DNA of 64,000 nucleotides from Nemania diffusa (taxonomy: Eukaryota > Ascomycota > Sordariomycetes > Xylariales > Xylariaceae): NCBI GenBank assembly GCA_038501195.1, contig JBBPUQ010000005.1, forward strand, positions 3,906,001 to 3,970,000, in the 5' to 3' direction. The position numbers and the translations under genes were made by a program. Numbering within the stretch: the first letter of the stretch is position 1; every line of letters starts with the position of its first letter. Below are positions 13,430 through 24,815 of the stretch, piece by piece. The notes under the pieces are model-generated. The model had not been told where the DNA came from. It worked only from the letters and a program-made list of their open reading frames with translations, and made no database searches.

Positions 13430-14138
13430 GTACGTACAACCTATATAGTAGTCACAACTTATACTGTACAGTACATGTACTGTACGCATACAGTACTAGG
13501 CCCAGCTGCCACTTTGTGTACAGCTTTGAAGCTTAAGTAAGCAGAAGCACCAAAACGATTACTGGGCACCTTCACGTGGTGTTTTGGATTAGTAACCAGT
13601 CGTACGATTACTCTAGTGAAACTAAGACCTAGTAAATATACTACTTTTATTTCAATTAATCAATTGCTTCGTACGAAGAGATTCTAGGTACAGTATGTGG
13701 GGTAAATAGCCAAAAGCCAAAAGCCAAAAGCTAAAGCGTTTGTGCGTTTGTCACTAGTGGTCCTAATGGCCCTCCATAGTTCCCGGTCTCCGTCATTGAG
13801 CACCCCTTGTCATTGGCCACGCGATAGAGTAAATAATATCCGAGTGATTGGAACTTCCGATTGTTCCGCTGCATCCTGATCGGATAATGCACGATCTATT
13901 AATTATATGCCTAGTTTAAACGGCTATCGACATGTGGAATACTACACATTAGGGGTGTCGTTCCTGGGGAACCTAGGCATTACTAATTGCACAAATGAAT
14001 ACCTACGTGAAGTTTGCATGAAATAAGGCTTGTTTTCTTCTCCCTCGTCATTTATAAGACCAGTAGCAATTGCGTGGTAAGTATATAAATCAATTAAGTA
14101 GTCGTAACTACTCGGGTATCAAAACTAAACGCTTGTAA

Positions 14139-14520
14139 TTACCCCCATTTAAAATTATCATATAGGTTTTCATTCGGATCGTAGAATGGCCATTGCTCTT
14201 CATACCGGTGCCTCCAAGTCGTTGAACACGTATCGTCTTTTCGCCACAGCCGAATCTTTTCGATGGCGTGTGACATTCGAGAAACGGTTTACGATGAACG
14301 CTGTAGACGACTTGCGTCTGTGTGCTGATCGAACCTATCAAGTCGCCAGGACTTCCATACGTAGGGCCTATTTGCCTGCTATTCGACTCCCGCTGATTCA
14401 ACCGCAGAAATTTGCATGTGTGAATGCCAAAACTCTTAATCCTCAAAGGAGATTCCACTCTTTGTATCGTGGACGTCCCGGTGGCTGCGACTTCGAGATC
14501 TTAAGTCTAGAATAATTCGC
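14139..14520 (-). pseudogene. Possible decayed gene, family unknown
   Basis: One minus-strand frame reads like protein over about 125 codons (for example NRPYVWKSWRLDRFD, then AIEKIRLWRKDD, then EEQWPFYDPNENLYDNFKWG). It is broken by three stops (TAA, TAG, TAA), each one C-to-T change from a Gln codon. Two other frames are also open here (109 codons on plus, 116 on minus), so the choice of frame is uncertain. It lies just downstream of the SAT4-MFS gene and beside the hAT-like element. I could not assign a family. Confidence 0.3.
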
Positions 14521-14597
14521 CTCGCCCCTTTCCGGAAGTCGGGCTTCTGTTGCGATAGCTATCCTGGAATTTTTCATGCCAGCTACCTCCTCCAGCA

Positions 14598-17500
14598 TCA
14601 CCCTGACTGGCTGCTTCTGGATTCCCCATGCTCGGTAGTGGCGGATGGGTCAGAGCCCTTTCGGTTCTTAGTGAAAGCGACTGATAGTCTCTTGACAAAG
14701 TTGAATTTCTCGAAATCTACACCAGGGCTGGTGAATCCAGAAAGTGCGTGCACTGACGCTCGCCTCCTTGCTGCGATGATGGCGTCTAGTTCCATCTCAC
14801 GATTCGCACGATCTTGAATCTTTTGTTGTTGTTCGGGGCCGACACGGGCATCAACCAATGCTCTAGCGTCATGCTTAAGGTCGAGGAACAGAGAAAAGAA
14901 CCCTGTGATGACCAGTAGCCCAGGGACTAGCGCAAAGGCTGTCTGATAACTAGCACCTCTCTGGTGAATGGCATATACTAAAAGACGTCTAATTAGCCCA
15001 TGCTGACGTAGCAGAAGGGTAGACTACCAGAAGTTGGTAGACACTTTGCGGAACAGCAATGATAAATGTCGACTCACCAACAAATGGCCAGAAGGCTGGC
15101 CCCGATGCTCCCATAGTAATGAAGGCAGCCCCTCGTTTGGTACGCTTGCCTTGGCCTCGGAGTCCGAGTGTGTATATTAACGGCCATATAGGCCCTTCAA
15201 AAAAGAAGAATAGCATAACCGGAATCGCAACGAGTTCATGATTAGTAGGGCGGAGTGCTGTGATTAGAATACCGGTGGTAATACTGAGTCCGACACAGCA
15301 ATTTAAGATAGTCCGGGGTTGTGGAACCCAAGAATGAGTTGGGGATAAGTATGCGAGGTATGCTGCAAGAAAGCGAGACAAGGCGAAGGCAGTATGGGCA
15401 ACGAGAAGGTGGTCGGTAGTGCTTAGTCTCGGGTCGCTGCTATCTGACGCGTTGCCCCGCACGAGGTTCGTTGAGCCTGATCCCGGTGGTGCGTTCAGCG
15501 TTGGAGTTAAAATATCTCGAAAGAATATGCTCATGGTCTCTTGGCTAGCAACATAAGTCCATTGAGCTAGGACGGCCAAAGCTAAAGTCCAGGATCGCAA
15601 TTGAAACCCGAAAAAGCTGCGCTTCTTAGGATCGACAGGCAAGTATCGCGTTGAGTTCTCCATCTCTGCATCAGTTACTTCCGGCAATGGCATGTAATAG
15701 AAAAATAGAGCCAGCCCAACACAGAGGAGCGTAATAGACAAGAATGTCCATTGTACGTCAATGAGAGTTGATGGCCCTATAGATTGGCGGGTACTGAGTT
15801 CAACGAAGAACACCTTCTGAGCCAGGAGCCCACTCAGGACGGTAGCGACGGCCTGAACGCCCTGTGATAACAGAAGTCTCATTTCAGCATAGTCTATGGG
15901 ACCACAGAGCGCTATAAAAGGATTGGCTGCAGCTGTCCGAGATTATATGGTTAGTAAGGGTTATATATGGCGGAAATTTGAGTAAGGCTTATTGAACATA
16001 TACGTGAGAAAAGAATCGCAACTTTGTAGAGAAAAGAAAATTCAGCCAGTAACTCCAGAATACATACTTTCTAGAACAGCTAGCCCAAACCCCACGACAA
16101 AGTTAGAAATTAGAAACCCGGGAAACGAAGTGAGCACGGCGCACGGCCAAAATATGATAGTCCCAATCCCGTAGATGCATAGCCCGAGCACTGCAAAGAA
16201 GTCAATATTTCCCCGAATCAAGATGCTAGCAATGCGGAGGCGAGCCTGTTCCGACATGATTTAGGTTATGCGGGGGGTTACTCACTAAAAGTTGCCTTAA
16301 AGCCACCTATGCTATCATCGAAATTGCTCTTCTTTGATCTCTTCTCGAGTCTCCGATGTTCATCATGTCGTAAAATCCACTCACCCACTAGAAGCGGGCC
16401 AAAGAAGTACCCGGCTCCAAAATAACTGCTCGTAAGACCCAGTGTCTCTGGGACAGTCATGTTGGAGATTTCAGCTATGACGGTTGAGAGAGTGTTGAGA
16501 AGACCGTATGAGAAACCCCATAATAGGAATAGAATCGAGACCGTGGTGCAGTATTTGAGCGAGTCCCTGGCTGACATCCGGATCATACTCTTAGGTTTCC
16601 GCATGTTCACGAAGCCAAAATATACCCCTGATGCATCTATACTGCCTGTGTTACTCAACGTAGGAGCACGATTCCGATCGACCCCGCCCTCCATGGCCGT
16701 ATCTGGCATGGAAAGAAATTCTATGGCCGACATTTGTGCATCAAAACTCATTTCGGGTTCATGAGTTTGGGCTGGGATAGAAAGCTCATCTTGGGTGGCG
16801 TTTCGTGCGGTGGTTATCGATTCGTGGCCGTAGGAGGATTGCAGCGTGGGTGTTCTATCGGCGGTGTCAGACGCTCGGCGGGTGCTACCGTCGGGATCAA
16901 TGAGCATGGCAGGGAGGATGCGGATGATTAGAGGTTTGAGAGTCGGAATACAAGCGCAGGTAATACCAATGTTCACCTCAACAGCAGACCATAAAAGTGC
17001 CAGCGACGCGTTCCAGGCGAACTCGGGGGAACCTCCAAACGCCGCGTTAGGGTCGCTGGAAGGTTGCGAAGGGGCATCGTTAATGGCTGTCTGAAGATAA
17101 TAGATCCGAACCACATCCACAATAGTGACGAAGATACCTAAAGCAAAAGTAATGATTAAAATAATCTTCTGCCTAGGTGGTAGCCTCATACTTGTTAGAA
17201 CAGGTAGAGGCAAGGTAAGAATTGCGAGATCGGTAACTATATTGATAGGAGCCGAGCAAATGAACTCGGTCAATAGAGGGATACACTGTCCTGGGCTGTC
17301 GATGAAAGCAGACTGCACGGGGTTGCACTGGAAAATGTTGAGTAGGGTTAACACGGCGCCAGCGAGATTCACAATCACAAGTATAGTCCATGAGGCTATT
17401 CTTAGTACTTTCTGCGTGTTTTTCGACAACCGAATGTAGAAGACCAGTATCGACGTCTTGAAAGCCATAAGAGCTGGATTCTACAACACATCAAGATATC

Positions 17501-17856
17501 AGACCAAATTTTCATAGGCGGGGTTTTAGAGTATGACGCACATATAGAACAGTGAAGGTATATTCAGCACGCCTAAGCGGCCCCCAATCCTGGTCACTAA
17601 TATTGGCGTCATGTCGACCAAGCCCAACAGTGGTACTAAAATCGATGGCGAAGCTCAGGCCAAAAGCGAGAATCCAGGCCAGGAGGATGAAATAGTCGTC
17701 CCAGGTGACTTGTCGAACGATGAAAGTGCGACAGGTTAATCTTGCGGCAACGAAGACGGTAGCTAAGACTAGAGTTGCCGTGGTGACAGCGAACACAACG
17801 GGGCCACGGTTCGGATAATCACCGGCCATAGATCTATCCGATATCTGCGGGTTCAT
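14598..17856 (-). CDS. Fusion of SAT4/PTH11-type 7-TM domain and FHS-type MFS permease
   Basis: Five exons on the minus strand: 17856-17542, 17480-16286, 16190-16068, 15932-15078 and 14977-14598, giving 955 aa. Residues about 15-295 are a complete fungal rhodopsin-like (SAT4) domain: WDDYFILLAWILAFGLSF, then NPALMAFKTSILVFYIRLS, then TDLAILTLPLPVLTSMRL, then a last helix before CACIPTLKPL. A Ser/Thr-rich linker spans about 296-412. From about 413 to the end is a whole MFS domain of the fucose-permease (FHS) type: LLWGFSYGLLNTLSTVI, then GLCIYGIGTIIFWPCAVL, then ETAANPFIALCGP. Exon 2 alone carries the end of the first domain, the linker and the first MFS helices without a stop, so the fusion does not depend on a predicted splice. 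The start is the ATG at 17856 (the codon at 17865 is TTG). Substrate and ligand are unknown; a membrane sensor-transporter role is inference. Confidence 0.87.
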
Positions 17857-20800
17857 ACTGGACAACGACCCTTGCGGCCGGGAGATGCCATCAGTTCATG
17901 TCTGGGTCCGGGGCGTCGTATATATAATAGGTGACTAGATATTTGCTATAGGGAGCTTAGAGCGCCCAAGGCGCGAAGGTGAAAGCAGACTTTACGCTAC
18001 AGGTAGGAAGTTGCATATATAGGAGACGACATATTCGAAGATGACGGGTCAAACAACAACAACGCGCCGACCACGGCCCTGGAATCGAGAGCCAGAGGCA
18101 GAGGCTGGCGATTCAGACAAGCTTTGGCCGGTATTTGAAGACGGGATGCAGTTGGCGAGGTTGCGATAATACTATGTGTCGACTTAGCGCAACGACAGGG
18201 GGATATCTCGGCCTTTGAAGATGACTTGGATCACCTCGAGTCGCGGGGATTCTGACCCACTAACAACAATTGGTGCCTTTGTTGAACAGGAGGAGGAGGA
18301 GGGAGTTGGGACGGGCCAGGTACTAGTAGGGAGTAGGATCGCTAGTGTTATACTTGTAGGATTAGGGCCGGGGAAGCGAGGACAAGAGAGCAGCAAGAAC
18401 AAAGAGGAGCGAGGACAAAATAAACGAGGGGTGCCGGTAGAGAGCTAGCCGCGCGAATTCTATCGTGTTGGTGAAGAATTAGTGGCGTATGTAGGTATGT
18501 TTGAGTTTGTTACCTAGTCTCATAAACCGGGGAGAGAGCAGAGGGCAGAGGGTGTGTGTGAGCGGTCAGGCTGACAGGGATGTTATTTTATGTAAGGTTG
18601 TAAGGTTGTCAGGATGTCAGGATGTCGGGATGTCAGGTTGTTCAAATGGACAGTAGGTAGGTAGGTAGACAGGTAGGTGGCGTGGTGTAAGGTGTAGGTT
18701 TATCTAATAGGTACCGATATTCTGTGATAATCCTGATGCACATGCAGAACGGATTGGAACACTGGCAGGCAGTTACAGTTGGTAAAGAACAGGCAGGGGC
18801 TAAACTACCAGGTAGTCGAGCCTTTTAATTACCTGGACATGGATGCTGTACGGAATACCGAATACCCAAGGTATAGTACTGTAATAGGTTATGCTGTGTA
18901 GCATACAGACACCGGTGAGGAGATTATTTAACAGGCTGAGGAGTTCGGCTAGTACAGCCCTGGAGGCAACAGGTACCACTTGTAGGTTTTTGTGGTCTGG
19001 TGCAGCGAGGAAGAGTTGTGGGCTGTACTATACGTATAAAGAAAAGTAGGCAGGAAGACAGGATGCAATGACGGCGGTGCGGCTGATGTCAGCAGCACAG
19101 TTACGTTACAATACGGTACCGGTAGGTAGACACAAAGATGGATGAGCACATTGTAGTACTCTGTACCTACCTTAGATTATGTTATGAAAAGAAAAGAATG
19201 GGTACATGTACTTACCTCACGTTATAAGTATACTGCGTATAGTATCATCGTTAGTTAAGCGTAGCGGTTCGTCTTTGTCTCGAGAATCGAGTCCAGAATC
19301 AGATATCGGGACTCCCTTTGTTTAGATCTTGCCTTCGGATCTGCATCTATATCATGTAATTCATAATTCAATTTGTCATTAGAGAAGGCTGCATGATATC
19401 AGGAAATGCAGTTCAAAGGCAGTTTCAATTCAATTAACAGCTGAGCTGCATGTACCTACCTACACGATGTAGTGCACCATGTATGCCTAAGTACTTGAGA
19501 GGCACAGTCACAAGACAGTATAATTGGCTGGTTCAAATTTGCGTGAGGAAGACGAGAAGATATCCTTGGGAGCCTACAGACGGCAGAGATCTGGCAAAAT
19601 TTGCGGTCTGCCAAGCAGCTAAATGAGCCAGCAATGCTTTGCATACGTCGCTGCTGATGATGATGATCGTGATGGCCAAACACCCAGCGGGAAGAATTAC
19701 AATGGCATGGTGTAGATCCACGCACTAACAGTATGCGTGACCGGCATACAAGGGTATTATTTCGTACTTCCTAGTACCTTACGTACCTAAGTTATTGTTT
19801 GTTGGTGGCTAGTTCGCGGTTTGATTTGGATCCGATAGGATACCGATGGGAAAAGACGAGAGGCGGCAGGCAAGTGACGTTGTTTTAATGCAACACTTGG
19901 AAAGCCCAGCGCTAAAGCCTAGGATATAGCACACTAAATACCCTTGCCAACGAACTCCTAGTGTAAGATCCACTCACACACGCTAATTCGTCGATCTCCA
20001 TTGGCTTGATGAAAAAGCCATCACTACCATTTTGGTCCTAGTGATAGCGGGCAACGGGTTGTCTTTCCCCGGATTTTCCAGGGTGAGATAATTTTACCCG
20101 GCATCCCCTTGTCAATTCACGACACTCACCTTGCCCCTCATCATACCTCTATCTATATATACCTACCTTTTCCCCGGTATGCCTGCAAAGAGTATATGAC
20201 GGCTATTAATTTCCAACCTGTTGGCTTTATACTTACAGTCTTGTCATTTGACTTGTGGTTTACTCAATAAAAAGCATGTTATTTGAGTTGCTAACACAAT
20301 TGCATAGTTTGGATAGAGTTTTCTAGCTGGTTTATACTTAGCAATTTCCTGACCCTACAGTTTACACCTGCTCAGAGATTTCCGTCCATTTCCCCGGATG
20401 GGAGAGTAACCGATACACTCGAATGATTCAAGACCAATACATTTAGTAATATCTCCGCGGCGTTATCTTCATCCCAATGTTGGCGAATAAATACATACAG
20501 CAGTACATGCGGGAAAACCTGTCGACACACCGCTTTGTACAACCATCCAATAAGATTGCGACCCTGTATATATTTAGTCAATCACGCATTCATCTCAACC
20601 TAGCAGCGAGGAAAGTGACGAGGTTGCTGAAAAGGCTGTTGTTAACAGAGTCCCTAATGTGTATTAGGCCGAGGTAAAGTATTCGCACAAGTAAAATACC
20701 GATGTGAATAGGTTGCTATTATGATATATCTGTTATATGTAGCTCCTGTTGACCAGCAAGAAAGTCACATGAAATGGGTCGTTTGCTCAGTTCTCAACTC

Positions 20801-22083
20801 TAACTCTGAATGTCACATACTGACTCAGCCACCAGTCCCCGCACCCCCTTGAAGCAAGCCAACCAGCAGCAGGCCTGCATCTGTGAATTGTATACACACA
20901 TATTTATATATATTGCCTAGCCAATACAGCGGCAAGTCATCGCTGCATGACCCCGAAGATTTTCGTAGTGATCGCTGGAATCTTTGCGATAGAGGCTCGC
21001 AAATACATACCACATTTGATAGGCTGTGGCTTCGCACGTTAGATAGCAGCTGCTATGTTATGTTATGCAGCCCAGCTCTCCCATGGCTCTTCAATTGACT
21101 AGGGTATCTACCACGCTGGCAGACCCTGAGGCAATAAACCGGCCGGCAAGGCTTTGATCTAGTCGCCGGCGGAATCGGGCGCCCACCGGACAGGTCTAGA
21201 TCGACAGCGACGAGTGAAGAGCGACGAGCACCCGATAGATAGGAGATTCCACCAGTCGGCTCACAATGTCACATTTGCGACCCGTTGGGTTTGAGATGGT
21301 GGAAGGGATGCACATTCATCTAGATTGGATATTCGCTGCAATGTTACGCTTTACACCTGTTAGGCAGACACATAAGTTCCGCCGAAGTTTCTTTCTTTCT
21401 GTCAGATTGATAAGTATTTGCAGTCTGCAGAGCGGACTGACACGCCGGGAGGGGTGAGAGGAAGCGGTATAACGGCAAGACTAGCACCGTACCGTAGCAC
21501 GGCGAAGTAAGGCCGAGCCGTACAATTAGACAAATCATATGAAGTCGATTATAAGCGCTGCGTTCAACTTTGCAACACGTCTAATCGGCAAATCTATATG
21601 TTGTCTCGGCGAGAGACGTGTCGGTTATCAAGAGCTCACTCTACTTACGTTTATGTAACAAATTCTCATATCCTTGGGTCGTGGATCTTGGGCCTCGGGG
21701 CCTTATGTAAGAGAAAAGGCATGGGTGATCAAAAAGCGCAAGCTTAGGTGGGGTTCCCTTTAAGGTTTGGCAAGGCGAAAGGTGGGGCGGGCCGTCATGA
21801 TCGGATATCGGAAAAACCTACACCGATGGCTGCTTGGACCACTCAGAGGGCAGCATTTCAAAGCAGCTTGCGGCAGTCGTCAACGTCAATTGAGCGGAAA
21901 GGGAAAGCTCGATTGGCGCGAGGCGAATTCACGACTGACCAAGTCAATCCAAGAGTCGGAGCTCCTCGAGCATATCCGCTTCCCTACACAACAACCCTCT
22001 CCACTCTACCCTAGAACAGCATCCTACGCCTTCGTCTGCATATCCGTTTACTCCGACCGAGTGTCCACCGGAACCGAGGAAAG
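17857..22083. other. Intergenic, about 4.2 kb
   Basis: No supported gene. A 43-codon frame starts at 18041 and an acidic 77-codon one at 18215, but neither resembles a known protein. The stretch includes an 8-9-bp tandem repeat (18591-18641), a TAGG run near 18655, and AT-rich DNA. The last few hundred bases are the 5' region of the complex I gene. Confidence 0.45.
18591..18641. repeat. Short tandem repeat, GTCAGGAT-like unit
   Basis: About six imperfect copies of an 8-9-bp unit (GTAAGGTT, GTCAGGAT, GTCGGGAT), followed directly by a TAGG tetranucleotide run. Confidence 0.7.
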
Positions 22084-22833
22084 ATGCTGGCGTCTTCGAG
22101 AAGGATAGCCACGCTGGCTATGAGAGGTTTGTGATAAGCAACCCCTGCCAGTCCATGTCTTCGCAATTGATTGAAGCCGATATTGACTTGTTGCTTCGCA
22201 TCGTGCACAGCGAATCCGACCTCGCGCATTGCTCCTCTCCAGTCCGTCGCCACTATCTCGACGACCTCAAAGAAGGATGCTACATCAGTGGCACCCCATG
22301 CCCATACCGGCGTCGCCCGCCAGCGAAAGGAGGTACCGCTTCCTAGCGAGACGCCCAAGAAGGGTGTCATGCAATATGCCCTGACGACTCTGGACCAAAT
22401 CTCCAACTGGGCCCGTCAGTCCTCGCTCTGGCCCATGACCTTCGGTCTCGCCTGCTGCGCCGTCGAGATGATGCACTTATCCACACCACGATACGATCAA
22501 GATCGACTGGGAATCATTTTCCGTGCCTCGCCGCGCCAGTCCGATGTCATGATCGTCGCCGGCACACTCACAAACAAGATGGCTCCCGCCCTGCGCCAGG
22601 TCTACGATCAGATGCCAGAGCCCCGATGGGTCATCAGTATGGGAAGCTGCGCCAACGGAGGCGGCTACTATCACTACAGCTACAGTGTCGTCCGAGGCTG
22701 CGACCGCATTGTACCTGTCGACATCTACGTTCCCGGCTGCCCCCCAACTAGCGAGGCCCTGATGTATGGTATCTTCCAACTGCAGCGGAAGATGAGGCAA
22801 ACCCAGATTACGCGAATGTGGTATAGGAAGTAG
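22084..22833 (+). CDS. NADH:ubiquinone oxidoreductase 20-kDa subunit (PSST/NDUFS7)
   Basis: Two exons, 22084-22126 and 22211-22833, joined in phase 1 to give 221 aa. This is the complex I subunit that binds Fe-S cluster N2 at the ubiquinone site in the mitochondrial inner membrane. The mature part is near-invariant: [37 protein letters not shown] and [15 protein letters not shown]. The four N2 ligands are Cys96, Cys97, Cys161 and Cys191, with the expected spacing of 64 and 30. The N-terminus ([14 protein letters not shown], then [10 protein letters not shown]) is rich in Arg and Ser with no acidic residue, as in a mitochondrial presequence. An upstream TGA in the exon 2 frame shows that the short first exon is needed. 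The intron is 84 nt with a GTTTGT donor, less usual than the others here. Confidence 0.95.
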
Positions 22834-24060
22834 AGGGAGGGAAGGCATAAGACGATACACGATAAACAACAACCGTTCCATTTGTCGAGGGGTATTGTAC
22901 ATATACGCGGTGTTCGAGTGTATGCATCAGGATTAGAAGCTCAAAACTGCCTTTTAACATCAATCTCGCTTTCCATTTCTCGAAAAGAGTTATAAGTCGG
23001 ACATGTGATCGGAAAGATCAAAAAAGCTAGCAATGCACCTTTTTTGCCTGATCTCTTGCCAAACCTAGTGAGCGTACTCACATACGATGTCTTTTACGAT
23101 TTACTATACCAGGAGATATTAAGCTGTTATTCAGCCTAGTCTGACGAATTGAATATAAATAAACATGAGTTGTCCCTAACCTACCTAGTGAATCTAATTT
23201 ATTTCCCATGTCACTATACAGATGACTATGTTGACTATCAGCTACTCTGTTACTCAGCTCACGTTTCTTCTAATCGACTAGAACTTGATGATCAATTGCA
23301 TTAATGCAAGAAGGAGCAGACTTATCTCTAAATCCTTCGCATCCACGACAAAAACTAGAGACGGAAAAGTAAGCCAACTGCAGGCGGTTTTTATTATAGC
23401 GGCTTAGAAAGTGATGCGTCATCAATACAACAACTACTATTGGTGGCGAAATTAGCTAGAAGGGTGAACTACGCATAAGGCACATTAGCATCTAGGTGAA
23501 ATATTTTAAAAGTAATTTAGTCTCCTAGGAAGAAGGTGAGTGTCGCTCAATTTAGTTAAGTTATAGCCTTATTATCAAGCTTCAAGCTTACATCAATAAA
23601 AGTATGCTATATAAAGTCTTTATGCACGAAAAAAAAGGCAGAAAGTTAGTATTTGGCGACAATCATGTAATCTGAAAAACCAAAAGGTTGTAATGACTAC
23701 TGCGTAGGCGCATGTACACGTGGTATATCCAACCTAACGCCGAACGAGGCGAATTTTAAGCTGTACAAGGATGGCATGTGAATTATGAGCTTGCCACTAA
23801 AGGAGCCGACGTTTTCCTAGCCGAAAGATTGCGACTCCGGTGACATCAAAAATACACTTACATCCCCATCTCAACCACTCATCCGTGCGTCTGCAGCAGA
23901 AAACGCCCCGCTAACTGTGAGAACAGCAGTCTGATCGCGAGCTGAGCGGTATATTCCAGCCATGAAATCCGGTTCGAAATTACTATATTATATCCCCTCC
24001 CATCCCCTCCAACTCCCAACCCACATTTCTCTCCTCTCCCCCTCTCCCGCGTCCAACGTT
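22834..24060. other. Intergenic, convergent genes, about 1.2 kb
   Basis: AT-rich spacer between the 3' ends of the complex I gene and the GPI-protein gene. Nothing recognisable. Confidence 0.5.
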
Positions 24061-24815
24061 TTACAACAGCGCCGCAGCAAGCACGCCGGCAAACGCGGCC
24101 AGCATCCCGGCGCGGTGCTGGCCCGGCACCATCATGTCGGCGGCGCCCGTGGGCGTGGCCGAGTCGGTGGCCGTGGAGTCGGCGTTGCCGAGCGTCGTGG
24201 TGGCCCCGTTCGCGGCCTCGGACGTCACCGACGCGTCGGCCGCCGTCGTCGTCGCGTCGGCGGTTTGGCTCGCGCTCACGGCTGTTGTCGTCTTGGTTGA
24301 GAAGGCGCTTGCGTTGGCGCTTTTCGCGTGTTAGTTGGGTTTGCGAAGATAAAAATAGAAATAGACTCAAACAGAGCGAGAGGGGAAATAATGTTTAGCG
24401 TTTAGGGCTTTCGTGCATGTGTTATAGGGTTATGTCAAAGTGAGTTGGGGAGTGGGAATAGGCATATATTTGAGTCTAATACAGGAGACACGGCAGCAAA
24501 ATTTATAACTCACCAGTATAGCTGTCGCTGACTGTCGACTGCGTACTGACGGTCGTCGTTCGGGCAGTTGGCGAAGCACCTATCGTCAAGTCAGCCATCC
24601 ATCCACAACACCACATAAAAAGCAACGAAGAGCACGCACGTCATGATAGCAGTGTACTTGTCGCAAAGACAGCTAAAGTCCTGGCTCCCGCACAGCGTCA
24701 GGTATCCCTCCGTCGTGTCGAGGCACGCATCGAGAATAGCCTCGGCCGCACATGCGGTGGTGTCGGCGGCGACGCAGGAGGCGAGGAGGGCGATGGGGAG
24801 GAATGTGGTCTTCAT
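24061..24815 (-). CDS. Small Cys-rich GPI-anchored surface protein
   Basis: Three exons on the minus strand: 24815-24640, 24579-24514 and 24319-24061, giving 166 aa. A signal peptide (MKTTFLPIALLASCVAA) is followed by a compact region with eight cysteines (TTAC, LDAC, TLC, FSCLC, MTC, ANC, LYC). Next is a Ser/Thr/Ala-rich stalk, then a hydrophobic tail (MLAAFAGVLAAALL) preceded by small residues, the layout of a GPI signal. The Cys pattern resembles the fungal GPI-anchored Ser/Thr-rich family. It is also eight-cysteine like CFEM, but the spacing does not clearly fit CFEM. The last intron shows a good branch site (CTAAC) just before its AG. Likely in the plasma membrane or cell wall; function unknown. 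Confidence 0.82.

Larger units (their letters stand above)
12912..13785. mobile_element. Non-autonomous hAT-like element (MITE-like) with 8-bp TSD
   Basis: Direct repeats AGTTCCCG at 12912-12919 and 13778-13785 flank an 858-bp element, 12920-13777. Its ends are inverted repeats of 40 bp, 12920-12959 and 13738-13777, identical except at two positions near the tips. The shared core begins GGGCCATTAGGACCACTAG. An 8-bp target duplication is typical of the hAT superfamily. The inside has no transposase reading frame. It consists of an AT-rich block (about 13022-13140) and a tandem repeat array, so it can only move with an enzyme supplied elsewhere. No second copy of the ends was noticed in the window. 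The near-perfect ends suggest a fairly recent insertion. Confidence 0.85.
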
